A stretch of 48,175 nt of DNA from Flammeovirgaceae bacterium (GCA_002691385.1 NZHT01000033.1:1-48175), one strand, 5' to 3'; shown: positions 1-11,622, counted from the first letter of the stretch. Program-made: numbers and translations. The notes: generated by a model from the letters alone, not told the origin.

Positions 1-558
1 GAGGGGCCATTGGCTTACGGGTTTCTAAAGTCTGAAAATGGAGTACATCGCCTGGTTCGGATTTCTCCGTTCGATAGTGGTGGTCGAAGACATACCTCAT
101 TTGCCTCTGTTTATGTCTACCCTGTGGTGGATGACAGCATTCAAATTGAAATCAATCCCAATGATGTGGAAATGCATACTTCTAGATCAGGAGGCGCTGG
201 AGGACAAAACGTTAACAAAGTAGAGACCAAGGTTCAATTAACACACAAGCCCTCTGGAATTGTGGTAGTCTGTCAAGTAGATCGATCACAGCTAGCCAAT
301 AAAGAGCGTGCGATGAACATGCTTAAATCTCAACTTTATCAAATCGAAGTAGAAAAGAAAAATGCAGAACGTGATAAAGTAGAAGCGGGAAAAATGAAAA
401 TAGATTTTGGATCTCAAATAAGAAATTATGTCTTGCACCCTTATAAATTGATTAAAGATGCACGAACAGGACATGAACGAACAGACGTACAAAATGTTTT
501 AGATGGTGATCTTAATGACTACATCAAAGCCTTTCTTTTAAGAGAAAATAATGATTAA
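1..558 (+). CDS. prfB: peptide chain release factor 2, 3' part (5' end outside window)
   Basis: Open frame runs off the left edge ([34 protein letters not shown]); GGQ motif in [14 protein letters not shown] and C-terminal [22 protein letters not shown] are typical of RF2. Confidence 0.95.
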   Translation, partial: EGPLAYGFLKSENGVHRLVRISPFDSGGRRHTSFASVYVYPVVDDSIQIEINPNDVEMHTSRSGGAGGQNVNKVETKVQLTHKPSGIVVVCQVDRSQLANKERAMNMLKSQLYQIEVEKKNAERDKVEAGKMKIDFGSQIRNYVLHPYKLIKDARTGHERTDVQNVLDGDLNDYIKAFLLRENND

Positions 559-1735
559 TAATCATTTGAATACTCCAAAGATAATTGCAAAAACAAAAAT
601 TTATACCTTGAGCTTCTGGTTGTTATGTACCAGTTCTTTTTTGTTCTTTGGTTCATTCTCCATGATTTTACCTGAGCTACCAGATTACCTTGCTAGCCTA
701 CAAGGCCATGAATATTTGGGTTTGATAGTATCATTATTCACCCTTAGTGCCGCAATATCTCGCCCATTTAGCGGTAAATTAACCGATAAATGGGGGAGAA
801 TTCCCGTAATGTTGATTGGGGCTTGCATCAGTGGTCTGGCCGCATTGATTTACCCTTTAACGACCACTGTTTTTGGATTCCTGAGCGTCCGATTATTGCA
901 TGGTTTCAGCGCTGGTTTCAAGCCGACAGGTACCTCGGCTTATGTTGCTGATATCATTCCTGCTGAGCGCCGAGCAGAGGCCCTAGGCATCCTTAGTATG
1001 TTTAGTACAATTGGCATGGCATCCGCTCCCATTCTAGGTTCATGGATTTTTTTAACTTATGATATCAATACGCTATTTTATTGCAGCTCATTCTTTTCCA
1101 TTGGTTCGGTACTGATTTTGTTCGGTATGAAGGAAACCCTCAAAGCCAAAGAGTCTTTCAAGCTTACCCTTCTAAAAATAGGAAGAACAGATTTGTATGA
1201 ACCTTCAGTGATTCCTCCTTCATTGATTATGGTGCTAACAACTTTTTCCTTTGGAACTGTGATCACCTTATCTCCAGATTTTAGCGGCTTTTTAGGTATT
1301 CAAAATAAAGGATTATTTTTTTCCTTCTTTACAGGATCCTCTCTTTTGGTTAGATTCATTGGCGGTAAGCTATCTGATCATTTTGGACGCATATTGATTT
1401 TAAGATACAGTACTTTGTGTTTATGTCTAAGTATGATCATTATAGGGTTTGCTAGTGATGCGATAATTTATTTTGCTGGAGCCTTCCTTTTTGGCGTAGG
1501 TTACGGGCTCAATTCTCCTACCTTATTTGCTTGGGCGATAGACCTATCGCCTAAAAAAAGCATAGGTAGAGGTATTTCAACTTTGTTTATTTTTTTAGAA
1601 CTAGGTATTGGAATGGGATCTCTTATATCTGGTAGCCTCTATCAAGGTTTTAATGAACGTTTCCCTTGGTTATTTATGATTTCGGCATTTTTCTCACTCC
1701 TAGCATTTATTTTTGTATTGAATAAAAAAAGATGA
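551..1735 (+). CDS. MFS transporter
   Basis: 394 aa hydrophobic protein with about 12 TM segments and the MFS loop motif [13 protein letters not shown] / [14 protein letters not shown]. Confidence 0.9.
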   Translation: MINNHLNTPKIIAKTKIYTLSFWLLCTSSFLFFGSFSMILPELPDYLASLQGHEYLGLIVSLFTLSAAISRPFSGKLTDKWGRIPVMLIGACISGLAALIYPLTTTVFGFLSVRLLHGFSAGFKPTGTSAYVADIIPAERRAEALGILSMFSTIGMASAPILGSWIFLTYDINTLFYCSSFFSIGSVLILFGMKETLKAKESFKLTLLKIGRTDLYEPSVIPPSLIMVLTTFSFGTVITLSPDFSGFLGIQNKGLFFSFFTGSSLLVRFIGGKLSDHFGRILILRYSTLCLCLSMIIIGFASDAIIYFAGAFLFGVGYGLNSPTLFAWAIDLSPKKSIGRGISTLFIFLELGIGMGSLISGSLYQGFNERFPWLFMISAFFSLLAFIFVLNKKR

Positions 1736-2385
1736 TTCCTAAATCATTAAAATGGCTTTATTACTCGGTAGGTCTGCTTCATTTGTGGGCTATTGTATTT
1801 CATAATCAAGAAGTATTAAATGCAACGAAGCCTTTTTTAATGCCTATTTTGCTCTGTTATGTCTATAAATCTGAGATTGAGCGGGTAAACCTTAAAACCA
1901 TCCTACTCTGGATTTCATTAGTGTTTGCTTGGTTGGGTGATTTGGCTTTAATGCAATCTGATACTTATTTTTTGTTGGGATTAGGCCTATTTTTCATAGC
2001 TCAGATATGCTACATTTTGTTGTTTTTCAAAGCGGTAGAAAAACCTATTGAATTTAAGACCTTTCCTTTACTCCCTTATCTCCTCGCTGGAATTTTATTG
2101 TTTTACATCCTTCTACCAGATGTAAATGAACTTCTAGTTCCAATTGTCATTTATGGAATAATTCTCTTGACTATGGCAGGGGTAGCTAGACTAAGACAGG
2201 GAAGAACCAACTCTAAAAGTTACTATTACACCTTATTGGGAACTCTGCTCTTTGTTATCTCTGACTCTTTATTGGCTCTTAATAAATTTGTTTGGAATAT
2301 TCCCTATGCCGAGATAGGCATCATGAGCACTTATATGGCTGCACAACTTTTAATCACTGAAGGCATTCTGAAAAATGAGAAATGA
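1732..2385 (+). CDS. YhhN-like (lysoplasmalogenase/TMEM86 family) membrane protein
   Basis: Polytopic protein with YhhN-like motifs (WLGDLALM, FFIAQICYI, GTLLFVISDSLLALNKF); 4 bp overlap with upstream MFS gene. Confidence 0.75.
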   Translation: MIPKSLKWLYYSVGLLHLWAIVFHNQEVLNATKPFLMPILLCYVYKSEIERVNLKTILLWISLVFAWLGDLALMQSDTYFLLGLGLFFIAQICYILLFFKAVEKPIEFKTFPLLPYLLAGILLFYILLPDVNELLVPIVIYGIILLTMAGVARLRQGRTNSKSYYYTLLGTLLFVISDSLLALNKFVWNIPYAEIGIMSTYMAAQLLITEGILKNEK

Positions 2386-2415
2386 TTCAAAATAGCCCCT
2401 AAATGCAACATTATA

Positions 2416-3534
2416 TTATTCAAAAAAATCTTTCATTTTTTCATAAAAGCCTTTGTCATTCTTTGAAGGTGCCGGTACAAAGTTTTTTGAACCTTTGAGG
2501 TTTTCTAAAATACTCCTCTCTTCTTTTGAAAGTGTTTTTGGCGTCCAAACATTGAGGTGTATCAATTGGTCTCCTCTACGGTAACCCTCAATATCTTTAA
2601 TTCCTTTTCCTTTCAATCTTAAAATTTTGCCACTTTGTGTCCCAGAATCAATCTTGATTTTCACTTTACCATCTATGGTTGGCACTTCCATAGATGAACC
2701 CAAAGTAGCGTCCAAGAATGATAGATAAAGATCATAAATCACATTATTTCCATCTCTTTTTAGGTTATCATCTTCAATTTCTTCAATTACAATCAATAAA
2801 TCTCCAGCAATACCTCCTGCCACTTCATTTCCCTTACCTGACATTGATAACTGAATCCCATCGGTAACCCCCGCTGGGATCTTTATGGCAATGACTTCTT
2901 CTGTTCGGTTCATCCCTGAATTATCGGCTCCAGATCCCTTGCTTTCCACCAATTCACCTGCACCTCCACACGAAGGACAAGTAGTGCTAGACATCATTTG
3001 ACCAAGCATCGTATTCATTACTTTGCGTACTTGTCCGGTTCCTTGGCAGGAAGGACAAGACTTGAAAGTGGTCGATGGATCTACCATGAGCCTATTCACT
3101 TTGATCTTTTTTTCTACTCCCTCAGCAATTTCTTGAAGGGTCAATTTAATCTTAATTCTTAAATTAGTCCCCTTCCTGCGGCGCCCGCCTCTTGATCCAC
3201 CACCACCAAAAATACTTTCAAAAGGACTGCCGCCGCCACCAAACACATCACCAAACTGTGAGAAAATATCTTCCATATTCATAGATCCTCCCGAAAATCC
3301 TCCAGCACCACGCATTCCTTGATGACCATACTGATCATAACGCCTTCTTTTTTCATCATTGCCTAAGACCTCATAAGCTTCTGCCGCTTCTTTGAACCTA
3401 TCCTCAGCAGACTTATCATCCGGATTTTTATCTGGATGATATTTTATGGCAATTTTCCGATAAGCCTTTTTAATCTCATCTGTAGTTGCGCTTCGGCTCA
3501 CTTCCAATACTTCGTAATAATCTCGTTTGCTCAT
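2416..3534 (-). CDS. dnaJ: molecular chaperone DnaJ (only two CxxCxGxG motifs)
   Basis: J domain with HPD (KYHPDKNP), G/F region, two zinc-finger motifs ([16 protein letters not shown]) and C-terminal peptide-binding domain. Confidence 0.95.
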   Translation of the reverse strand: MSKRDYYEVLEVSRSATTDEIKKAYRKIAIKYHPDKNPDDKSAEDRFKEAAEAYEVLGNDEKRRRYDQYGHQGMRGAGGFSGGSMNMEDIFSQFGDVFGGGGSPFESIFGGGGSRGGRRRKGTNLRIKIKLTLQEIAEGVEKKIKVNRLMVDPSTTFKSCPSCQGTGQVRKVMNTMLGQMMSSTTCPSCGGAGELVESKGSGADNSGMNRTEEVIAIKIPAGVTDGIQLSMSGKGNEVAGGIAGDLLIVIEEIEDDNLKRDGNNVIYDLYLSFLDATLGSSMEVPTIDGKVKIKIDSGTQSGKILRLKGKGIKDIEGYRRGDQLIHLNVWTPKTLSKEERSILENLKGSKNFVPAPSKNDKGFYEKMKDFFE

Positions 3535-3535
3535 C

Positions 3536-4108
3536 TTAATCTTTTGATCCAGTTACAACTTTTGCAAAACGAATAACTTTCTCTCCAAGAAAGTAACCAG
3601 ATTCAACGACATCTACAATTTTACCGGCTAGACTCTTGTCGGGAGCAGGAATCTGAGTGATTGCCTCATGAAAATCCTCATCAAAATCATCTCCTGAAGC
3701 AGTTTCCATTTTTTTCAATCCCCTACCTTCAAGCGTATTTTTAAATTTATTAAAAATCAATTCAACCCCTTCAACGGCACCTTGAGTTCCTGCTTTTAAT
3801 GCTCGCTCAAAATCATCAGCAATAGGGATTAAAGCTTCCATTAGTCCACTGTTAGCAGTACTGATCAATTCAAGACGCTCTTTGGAAGTTCTTCTCCTGT
3901 AATTTTCAAACTCAGAATATAACCTTAAATATTTTTCTTTGTATTCAGCTACCTCTGTAACTAGATCGATCTCTTCTGGAGCAACAGCCAATCTCTCCTT
4001 TGAGTTCTCCAAATCTATTGTGGGTTCAGCAACTTCGTTTACATTTTTAGGTGGCTTTTTATTCGCAGTTTTTACTTTTTTGTCTGCGCCCTTTTTCTTT
4101 TTTGTCAT
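3536..4108 (-). CDS. grpE: nucleotide exchange factor GrpE
   Basis: [22 protein letters not shown] and C-terminal ...[18 protein letters not shown]; start chosen at [11 protein letters not shown] rather than the longer ORF start at 4207, which would overlap obg. Confidence 0.93.
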   Translation of the reverse strand: MTKKKKGADKKVKTANKKPPKNVNEVAEPTIDLENSKERLAVAPEEIDLVTEVAEYKEKYLRLYSEFENYRRRTSKERLELISTANSGLMEALIPIADDFERALKAGTQGAVEGVELIFNKFKNTLEGRGLKKMETASGDDFDEDFHEAITQIPAPDKSLAGKIVDVVESGYFLGEKVIRFAKVVTGSKD

Positions 4109-4188
4109 GAATCTATTAGTGAATGTATTCCGTTCTACTAAGACAATTTTATTGCCAAAATGTAATATTATGACAATATGACAGATGT

Positions 4189-5172
4189 CTAATTTAGATA
4201 TCGCCAAATGACATCTTTTAACGCCACCAAACCTTGATCAGTCCAACTTGAAATATATAAATGTGCCACCTTTGTCAGAGTTTCCGAGATTTCGGTTTTT
4301 AATTCATCATCAAGCAAATCTGCCTTTGAAATTACTAGAACTCTTTCCTTATCTAAAAGTTCTGGATTATGATTTTCTAATTCTTTGAGCAATATTGAAT
4401 ATTCTTTGGAAATATCATCTGCATCTGCGGACACCAAAAAAAGCAAAATACTATTGCGTTCAATGTGTCTCAAAAACCGAGTCCCTAATCCTTTACCCTT
4501 CGCAGCTCCCTCAATGATTCCTGGGATATCTGCCATAACAAAAGATCGATCCTCACGATAGGCAACTACGCCCAAATTAGGAGTTAATGTCGTAAAAGGA
4601 TAATCTGCTATTTCTGGCTTCGCCGCAGAAATAGTCGCGAGTAAAGTAGATTTACCCGCATTTGGAAATCCTACCAATCCCACGTCAGCCAAAAGCTTTA
4701 ATTCAAGAATTATTACCTTTTCAATTGCCCCTTCTCCTGGCTGCGCATGCGCTGGTGCCTGATTTGTAGCGGTCTTATAATGTGAGTTTCCTTGCCCTCC
4801 TCTTCCTCCATTAAGCAAAATTTTTGTTTCGCCATGGACCAATATCTCTAATAATTTTTCCCCCGTCTCGGCATCTCGTGCAATCGTACCGATTGGCACA
4901 TCCAAAATAATGTCCCTACCATTTGCCCCAAAGCTATTTTGAGCACCTCCATTTCCACCACTTTCTGCTCTTACATGTTTCCTGTATTTTAAATGTAAAA
5001 GGGTCCACTGTTGACCGTTTCCTTTTAAAATAATATGACCTCCGCGCCCACCATCTCCACCGTCAGGACCACCTAAAGGCACATGTTTTTCACGTCTAAA
5101 ATGAACAGAACCTGCACCTCCAGCACCTGATTTGCCAAAAAATTTTACATAATCTATGAAATTTGAACCCAA
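4189..5172 (-). CDS. obg: GTPase ObgE/CgtA
   Basis: Glycine-rich Obg fold ([14 protein letters not shown]) and G motifs [18 protein letters not shown]. Confidence 0.97.
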   Translation of the reverse strand: MGSNFIDYVKFFGKSGAGGAGSVHFRREKHVPLGGPDGGDGGRGGHIILKGNGQQWTLLHLKYRKHVRAESGGNGGAQNSFGANGRDIILDVPIGTIARDAETGEKLLEILVHGETKILLNGGRGGQGNSHYKTATNQAPAHAQPGEGAIEKVIILELKLLADVGLVGFPNAGKSTLLATISAAKPEIADYPFTTLTPNLGVVAYREDRSFVMADIPGIIEGAAKGKGLGTRFLRHIERNSILLFLVSADADDISKEYSILLKELENHNPELLDKERVLVISKADLLDDELKTEISETLTKVAHLYISSWTDQGLVALKDVIWRYLN

Positions 5173-5178
5173 GATTTT

Positions 5179-5754
5179 TTATTTAAATGCGTCCAATTCA
5201 TCCATAATCAATTGAAATATAGATACAATTGAACCCATTCCTTTTATACTTACATATTTATCTTGATGCTTATAATAATCGGCTACTGGCTTAGTTTCTT
5301 GATTGTATACTTTTATCCGATTTTCAATTTTAATATCATCTTGATCATCTTTTCGTCCAGAAGTCTTACCTCTTTCTCTTAAACGGATGCGAAGTTCTGA
5401 AAATTCTACCTCAAGCGACAACATACTTGTAATCGACAAATCATGTTTTAACAACATTTGATCCAATGCTAGGGCCTGTTTGACCGTTCTTGGGAATCCA
5501 TCAAAAATAAACCCTTTAGCTGTAGATGCTGTAGCTATTCGATCTTCAACCATTTTAATGACCACAGAATCTGGAACTAAATTACCCTGGTCCATATATC
5601 CTTGAGCTAATTTCCCCAAGTCCGTTCCTTCTCCAAGATGTTTTCTAAAAAGATCTCCTGTAGATAAATGTAAAAGTCCGTATTGCTTTACAATCAACTC
5701 ACTTTGAGTTCCTTTACCAGCTCCCGGAGGTCCGAAAAGTACAATGTTTAACAT
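5179..5754 (-). CDS. adk: adenylate kinase
   Basis: GPPGAGKGTQ P-loop, HLSTGDLFR, FDGFPRTVKQA. Confidence 0.97.
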   Translation of the reverse strand: MLNIVLFGPPGAGKGTQSELIVKQYGLLHLSTGDLFRKHLGEGTDLGKLAQGYMDQGNLVPDSVVIKMVEDRIATASTAKGFIFDGFPRTVKQALALDQMLLKHDLSITSMLSLEVEFSELRIRLRERGKTSGRKDDQDDIKIENRIKVYNQETKPVADYYKHQDKYVSIKGMGSIVSIFQLIMDELDAFK

Positions 5755-5791
5755 CTTAATTAAATTTTAATTAAATTATCTATAAGTCAAG

Positions 5792-6733
5792 TTAAAGATT
5801 TTTCATGAGGTAATTATACATCTCAATCATAGCATCGATATCTTTGAGGTGCACACGTTCATCGGGTGAGTGAACATAATCTTCTGCTGCACCAATAAAA
5901 CACCAGTCTATAGGAAAAGGAGACATTTGAATTTCCCTACCATCACTGGAACCGCCACCTTCTACTTCAAGTTGATAACTTATGCCACTTTTTGTAGCCA
6001 ATTTTAATAATTTATCAAGAAACACCTTTCTCGGAATATTACGGTCTCGTAACGATATAGCAACACCTTTACCCGGGAGAACTCCCTCACTCACCCAAGT
6101 AATGTCGCTCACCAATGCATTTCTAATTTGAAAACGTGCTTCTAAATATCTTAGAACAAAAGGAACACTTCCACCACCATGCTCCTCATATGTAGTAAAA
6201 ACAATGACCCCATCTTCTAATTTCTCAGCAACTTTTAAGGCATTATAGACGCCCAATCGATTATCTAAATAAGGACTCTGAACATGTTCCTGTGTTAACC
6301 TAAAATTTGACTTAAAGACCAATGAAGTTCCTCTATCAATACCTCTTGGAAAATCATGAAAAAGCTGGCTTTCTTGTGGAAGAAGCTTACAATGAATCGG
6401 GCCTCTGGTGTCTTCTCCGGTAAGATCAAATCCTTCTTCAACCTCTGGCCCCCCAATCGGAACCAGTTGATTGGCATATCGAACACTAAATCCTGTTGTA
6501 TCTACATGAGCGAAAATAGCCGTTCTTGGTTTCCCAAAAACTAACATAACTGTATCTTGAAATTCAGACCCAAAAACCACCTCGGGCATTACCTTCCAAC
6601 GATGCTTTTGTGTAGAAACATAATTCAACAAAAATTCTTTCATCCGAAATTCTTCTCCGGATGGTGCATGAACATTTATTAAATTTTTAAGTAATTCCAA
6701 TTTTCTTAAGATACTTTTGATGACAAAGATCAA
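5792..6733 (-). CDS. M42/M20-like metallo-aminopeptidase
   Basis: Metal-ligand motifs AHVDTTGF, YLDNRLGVYNA, TYEEHGGGS, HSPDERVHLKD; no ATG start evident, TTG start likely. Confidence 0.75.
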   Translation of the reverse strand: MIFVIKSILRKLELLKNLINVHAPSGEEFRMKEFLLNYVSTQKHRWKVMPEVVFGSEFQDTVMLVFGKPRTAIFAHVDTTGFSVRYANQLVPIGGPEVEEGFDLTGEDTRGPIHCKLLPQESQLFHDFPRGIDRGTSLVFKSNFRLTQEHVQSPYLDNRLGVYNALKVAEKLEDGVIVFTTYEEHGGGSVPFVLRYLEARFQIRNALVSDITWVSEGVLPGKGVAISLRDRNIPRKVFLDKLLKLATKSGISYQLEVEGGGSSDGREIQMSPFPIDWCFIGAAEDYVHSPDERVHLKDIDAMIEMYNYLMKNL

Positions 6734-6785
6734 CTAGCCTAATCAAAAAACAAATAAATAATCAAAACAGTTTGATGTTCCAAAA

Positions 6786-7244
6786 ATGACAGAGATCATT
6801 CCCTATTTCACCGTTTATGCTTCAAGTGCCATTCGTTTCTTTTTAGGGCCTGCATTGGGTATTGGATATGGTATCGGTATAGGGTTCACTGTCCTCTTAA
6901 CTACTGCTGGAATGATGTCAACCGTATTTTCCATCACCTTCTTTAATCATATTATTCAAATTTTTCTTCAACGTTTTTTTAGTCTAAGAAAGAAAAAAAA
7001 ATTTACACCACGAACCAGAAAATTCATAAAAATTTGGAAATATTCAGGCGTCAAAGGGGTAGCCTTTATCACCCCCATTGTACTCAGTCCGATTATTGGA
7101 GTAATACTTCTTAATGCCATCGGAGCTAAGAAAAAAGAAATCATCAAATGGATGCTAATCAGTGCACTTCTTTGGTCCTTTATAGAAAGTACTCTATTTT
7201 ATTTTTTGGGCAACTCATTGGACATAATCCCGCTCAATTATTGA
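6786..7244 (+). CDS. small polytopic membrane protein of unknown function
   Basis: 152 aa ORF with about 4 predicted TM segments and a basic central loop (RKKKKFTPRTRK). Confidence 0.65.
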   Translation: MTEIIPYFTVYASSAIRFFLGPALGIGYGIGIGFTVLLTTAGMMSTVFSITFFNHIIQIFLQRFFSLRKKKKFTPRTRKFIKIWKYSGVKGVAFITPIVLSPIIGVILLNAIGAKKKEIIKWMLISALLWSFIESTLFYFLGNSLDIIPLNY

Positions 7245-7326
7245 ATAGTTTAAGTCATCATTTCAAATAAAAGATGAAACCAATTCATTATTACATATTA
7301 ATTACTAAAACATCAAGTCAAATTCA

Positions 7327-7356
7327 TTGAGTTAAAATCTTACCCAATTATCTTTA
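7327..7356 (+). promoter_or_regulatory. putative Bacteroidota-type promoter of hemE (TTG-N19-TAnnTTT)
   Basis: TTG at 7327 and TATCTTTA at 7349-7356 separated by 19 nt; ATG follows at 7361. Confidence 0.4.
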
Positions 7357-7360
7357 CAAT

Positions 7361-8383
7361 ATGCAATTAAAGAATGATCTGCTTATTAGGGCAGCAAAAG
7401 GTGAACCAACAGAAAGAACGCCTGTTTGGCTTATGAGACAGGCAGGCAGAATTTTACCAGAATATAGAAGTTTAAGATCTAAATTAAGTGGATTTAAAGA
7501 GTTAGTTGAAACTCCTGAATTGGCAGCAGAGGTGACCTTACAACCTGTAAATTTGTTAGGGGTAGATGCTGCTATTATTTTTTCAGATATTCTCGTCATT
7601 CCCGAAGCAATGGGATTAAGTTATGAGATGATTGAAAAAAAAGGCCCACATTTCCCCAAAAAATTAACCTCTGAAGCAGACATCAAATCATTACGTAAGA
7701 TTGAAGGTGGGGAACTTAACTATGTTTATGAAGCCATTAATCTGGTCAAAAAAGAACTCAATGGCCGTGTTCCCCTTATTGGTTTTGCCGGGGCACCCTG
7801 GACAATTCTATGTTACATGATAGAAGGTGGGGGAAGTAAAACATTCTCCAACGCACGAAAATTTCTTATACAAGAGCCGAAATTAGCACATACCGTCTTG
7901 AATATGATTACTGATAGTACGATTAAATACTTACATCATCAAGTACTCGCAGGAGTTAATTTAATACAAATTTTCGATTCTTGGGCAGGTATCCTCTCTC
8001 CATATCAATACAGGGAATTCTCGATACCTTATATAGAAAAGATCTCAAAATCTATTCTTGAAGTCCCGGTCACTGTATTTGCTAAAGGGGCCTATTTTGC
8101 ATTGAAAGAAATGAATGATCTCTCTTGCAATACTATCGGCTTAGATTGGAATATGGACGTTAATGAAGCGAGGACATTGCTCAAAAGCAAGACATTGCAG
8201 GGCAATTTAGATCCCTGCGTATTATACGGAGATCAGCGGTCCATTGAATTTGAAACAAAGAAAATGCTCGAGCAGTTTAAAGGACATTCCCATATCGCCA
8301 ATTTAGGTCATGGCGTTTATCCAGATACCAATCCAGATCATGTTAAAATTTTCATTGAAGTTGTAAAAACTTTTAAGGCTTAA
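7361..8383 (+). CDS. hemE: uroporphyrinogen decarboxylase
   Basis: [18 protein letters not shown] signature and [20 protein letters not shown]. Confidence 0.97.
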   Translation: MQLKNDLLIRAAKGEPTERTPVWLMRQAGRILPEYRSLRSKLSGFKELVETPELAAEVTLQPVNLLGVDAAIIFSDILVIPEAMGLSYEMIEKKGPHFPKKLTSEADIKSLRKIEGGELNYVYEAINLVKKELNGRVPLIGFAGAPWTILCYMIEGGGSKTFSNARKFLIQEPKLAHTVLNMITDSTIKYLHHQVLAGVNLIQIFDSWAGILSPYQYREFSIPYIEKISKSILEVPVTVFAKGAYFALKEMNDLSCNTIGLDWNMDVNEARTLLKSKTLQGNLDPCVLYGDQRSIEFETKKMLEQFKGHSHIANLGHGVYPDTNPDHVKIFIEVVKTFKA

Positions 8384-9383
8384 AAAAAGATTCGAATAGC
8401 GGATGAGCAGCCGCTTCCTGAAAAAGCTGTTCGGATTCTATGGGAATCACACCTGCGTACTCACAGACGATGCCTCCTCCCAGATTGGCTAGCTCAGACC
8501 AAAAAGCCAAGGGCAAGTCAAGGGCAAGTCCCAATGTCGCAATAGAAATGACCGTATCTCCAGCACCAGAGACGTCAGCAATCGATCTCAAATGGGCTGA
8601 ATGGCCAACAAATTCCTTTCCTTTACTAGCGAAAACTCCATACTCTGATAGAGTTATTAAATAATTTTCACAGCCAAGCTGCTTGTCTAATAGAACAATA
8701 GCTTCATGTATGGCCCTTTGCTGACTAGGGTTGATTTGCACTTTAAGACCTTCATTTAATTCCTTTAGATTCGGCTTAAATAAGCTTGCACCCTTGAAAT
8801 GTAAAAAGTTTCTTTTTTTAGGATCCACTGCCACAGGAATTTTAAGTCTTTGAGCCTCATCTATTATTTCAGCGATAAGCATTGGATCAAGACAGCCCTT
8901 GTCATAATCTTCCATGATGATGGCATCACAATCTTTTATAACCCCTAAAACACTTATTTTGAGCAACTTGAGATCCTCTTCATTTAAGGGGATATCCTCT
9001 TCCTCATCAATTCTAAGTAGATGGTGGCCACCCGAAATAACTCTGTTTTTCCGAGTAGTCTGTCTATGAGTACTACTTATAATTCCTTCGATCAGTAGCC
9101 CAGAAGATGTCATTAAATCTAACAATTCATTTCCTGATGAATCTTCCCCTATAACCGAACACAAAATAGGAATAGCGCCCAAAGATTGAATATTTAATGC
9201 GACATTAGCTGCTCCTCCCAATCTTTGATTTCGAGATTTCACATTCAAAACAGGTACTGGAGCTTCAGGAGAAATTCTATCAACATCTCCATAAATATAA
9301 GAATCCAACATTACATCGCCAATCACCAAAACTTTGAGTTTTTTAAAAGCAGTAAAAACATCTACTAACGTCTTGTGAAGCAT
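8373..9383 (-). CDS. D-glycero-beta-D-manno-heptose-7-phosphate kinase-type PfkB carbohydrate kinase (kinase domain only)
   Basis: [39 protein letters not shown] and [11 protein letters not shown] are typical of the HldE/RfaE kinase domain; no nucleotidyltransferase domain. Confidence 0.85.
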   Translation of the reverse strand: MLHKTLVDVFTAFKKLKVLVIGDVMLDSYIYGDVDRISPEAPVPVLNVKSRNQRLGGAANVALNIQSLGAIPILCSVIGEDSSGNELLDLMTSSGLLIEGIISSTHRQTTRKNRVISGGHHLLRIDEEEDIPLNEEDLKLLKISVLGVIKDCDAIIMEDYDKGCLDPMLIAEIIDEAQRLKIPVAVDPKKRNFLHFKGASLFKPNLKELNEGLKVQINPSQQRAIHEAIVLLDKQLGCENYLITLSEYGVFASKGKEFVGHSAHLRSIADVSGAGDTVISIATLGLALDLPLAFWSELANLGGGIVCEYAGVIPIESEQLFQEAAAHPLFESFFKP

Positions 9384-9386
9384 GGG

Positions 9387-10571
9387 TCAGATCAATTTTT
9401 TTAGTGCCTTAGCCATTCTGGTCAAAGCTATTCTTAAATTTTCTTCAGAAGCAGCATAGGATAATCTTAGACAATTCGGCTCACCAAAACCCTCACCTGA
9501 AACTAGAGAAACATGTGCTTCTTCCAATATATAAATAGAAAGGTCAGTCGCATTTTGAATCCCTTTCTTACCAAAATAACTACTCACATCTGGGAAAAAA
9601 TAAAATGCTCCTTGCGGCATGTTCACTTTGATCCCCGGAATTTTTCCCAATAAATCATAGACCAATTGACGTCTTAGGTAATAAGCATTTGCCATCGCCT
9701 TAGATGCCTCTTTTGGAGAAGTTAATGCTGCTAAAGCAGCCCTTTGTGCAATGGAACAATTGGCAGAAGTAATTTGCCCTTGAATCTTATTCGCTGCCTT
9801 TGCCAACCAAGTGGGTGCGCCTATATAGCCTACTCTCCATCCCGTCATAGCAAAGCCTTTGGCAAATCCATTTACCGTAACGGTACGTTCCTGCATACCT
9901 GGCAACGATCCAATACTCACGTGGGCACCCGCAAAATTAATCAGTTCATAGATCTCATCAGCAATGACAATGATTTCTGGATGGGCACTTAACACTTGGG
10001 ACATTGCTTCAAAGTCGTCTTTGGTGAAAACCGAACCCGTTGGGTTACAAGGCGATGAAAAAATCACTGCTTTCGTTTTATCTGTAATAGCTGCTTTCAA
10101 TTGATCCGCATTGGCTTTGAAATCATCTTTGATATCCCCTTTAATTAGTACACATTTCCCCTCAGCCAAATTGACGAGGGCCGAATAACTCACCCAATAA
10201 GGCGCGTATATAATTACTTCATCACCTGGATCCAATAATGCCAAAAACAAATTAGCTAGAGATTGTTTGGCCCCATTTGAAACAACAACCTGATCAGGTG
10301 CATAATTAAGGTTATTTTCTTTTTTAAATTTTTCACTGATCGCTTCTCTTAAATCCAAATAACCATTGACAGGTGGATATGAGAAATATTTTCCATCATC
10401 TATAGCCTTTTTTGCACCTTCTCGAATATGTTTCGGTGTTTTAAAATCTGGTTCCCCAAGACTCAAGCTAATTACATCGAAGCCCTTCTGCTTCATCTCT
10501 CTGGCCTTAGCTGCCATGGCAAGTGTAGATGACTCTACCATACCTTTAATTCTTTCTGAAATTAAATCCAT
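9387..10571 (-). CDS. PLP-dependent aspartate aminotransferase (class I/II)
   Basis: SLGEPDFKTPKHI, PCNPTGSVF, PLP lysine region NGFAKGFAMTGWRVGY. Confidence 0.92.
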   Translation of the reverse strand: MDLISERIKGMVESSTLAMAAKAREMKQKGFDVISLSLGEPDFKTPKHIREGAKKAIDDGKYFSYPPVNGYLDLREAISEKFKKENNLNYAPDQVVVSNGAKQSLANLFLALLDPGDEVIIYAPYWVSYSALVNLAEGKCVLIKGDIKDDFKANADQLKAAITDKTKAVIFSSPCNPTGSVFTKDDFEAMSQVLSAHPEIIVIADEIYELINFAGAHVSIGSLPGMQERTVTVNGFAKGFAMTGWRVGYIGAPTWLAKAANKIQGQITSANCSIAQRAALAALTSPKEASKAMANAYYLRRQLVYDLLGKIPGIKVNMPQGAFYFFPDVSSYFGKKGIQNATDLSIYILEEAHVSLVSGEGFGEPNCLRLSYAASEENLRIALTRMAKALKKLI

Positions 10572-10690
10572 TTAATATTAATAGTAAGTCACAAAAATAA
10601 GCTGAATCAATTTGAGGATAGTTAATAATCTTTTTTTTTTCCAAAATCTTAGATCATGATTCATATGATATGGGTAATACTAAGATCTGA

Positions 10691-10733
10691 AAACACAAAA
10701 AAGGCCCCATTTAAACGGAGCCTTTTTTGTGTT
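10691..10733 (-). terminator. intrinsic terminator downstream of the sigma factor gene
   Basis: Near-perfect inverted repeat ACACAAAAAAGGCCCC-atttaaa-CGGAGCCTTTTTTGTGT with T/A tracts on both sides. Confidence 0.8.
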
Positions 10734-10749
10734 CATTTAACTTAAATAT

Positions 10750-11622
10750 TTATATCGCACAAAATTCTTTCAACCTTCTGTTTTTACCAGGTTCTCTCAA
10801 TTTCTGGAGAGCTTTTTCACGAATTTGCCTCACTCTCTCTCTCGTTAAACCCATAGCATCACCTATTTCCTCTAAGGTAAAAGGATTATCTAGGGCAATA
10901 CCAAAACTCATCATGATGACCTCTCTCTCCCTTGCTGTAAGAGTCGATAATGCCCGGAGCGTTTCGACCTTAAGTGAGTCATTAAAAACCATTTGACCAT
11001 CGGTCGGCCCCGTTGTCTGATTTTCCAATACATCTAATAATGAACCTGACTCTTCCTCTCCAAAAGGAGCATCCATAGAGGTCTGCTTAACCTCAGCACC
11101 CAATGTGTTTCTTATTTCATTAGGCTTCATATCTAAAATGTCTGCTAATTCTTCTTCCGTCGGCTCGCGTTCATATTTTTGTTCGAGCTCAGCATAAGCC
11201 CTTCTGATTTGATTGATGGCGCCTGATTTGTTCATTGGAAGTCTTACAATTCTAGACTGCTCTGCTAATGCCTGCATAATGGATTGCCTGATCCACCAAA
11301 CTGCATAGGAAATAAATTTGAAACCCTTTGTCTCATCAAATTTTTTCGCTGCCTTAATCAATCCCAAATTGCCCTCATTGATCAAGTCATTAAGAGGTAA
11401 GCTCCTGTTCTGATATTGTTTGGCAACAGAAACAACAAACCTTAAATTAGATTTTACCAATTTCTCTAACGCCAACTGATCTCCTTCTCTGATTCTTTGA
11501 GCCAAATTAACCTCTTCGTCTGGGGTAATCATGGAAACATTACTCACCTCCGTGAAATATTTTTCAAGGGTATGACTTTCTCTTCGGTTGGTTATTGATT
11601 GGGTTATTTTTAGCTGTCGCAT
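10750..11622 (-). CDS. rpoD: primary RNA polymerase sigma factor, short Bacteroidota type
   Basis: MRQLKITQSITNRRESHTLEKYF N-terminus, KFISYAVWWIRQSIMQAL, LTLEEIG/LTRERVRQIREKAL-type region 4.2. Confidence 0.93.
   Translation of the reverse strand: MRQLKITQSITNRRESHTLEKYFTEVSNVSMITPDEEVNLAQRIREGDQLALEKLVKSNLRFVVSVAKQYQNRSLPLNDLINEGNLGLIKAAKKFDETKGFKFISYAVWWIRQSIMQALAEQSRIVRLPMNKSGAINQIRRAYAELEQKYEREPTEEELADILDMKPNEIRNTLGAEVKQTSMDAPFGEEESGSLLDVLENQTTGPTDGQMVFNDSLKVETLRALSTLTAREREVIMMSFGIALDNPFTLEEIGDAMGLTRERVRQIREKALQKLREPGKNRRLKEFCAI

Noticed and set aside
292-492. Antisense ORFs inside well-supported genes (e.g. 292-492, 1078-1266, 9744-9992, 13776-14072, 30837-31214, 46433-46753)
   Set aside because: They lie opposite confidently identified genes, lack family motifs and have composition expected from shadow frames.
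4109-4207. N-terminal extension of grpE ([33 protein letters not shown])
   Set aside because: Overlaps the obg 3' end and lacks GrpE character; the ATG at 4108 gives a normal GrpE.
8373-8383. Convergent 3' overlaps (hemE/heptose kinase; M16/WG gene 34188-34208; manC/rlmB)
   Set aside because: Small tail-to-tail overlaps are common in compact bacterial genomes and do not need a special explanation.
10631-10640. T10 tract upstream of the aminotransferase gene
   Set aside because: Located between a start region and a terminator in AT-rich sequence with no frame or promoter element obviously affected.
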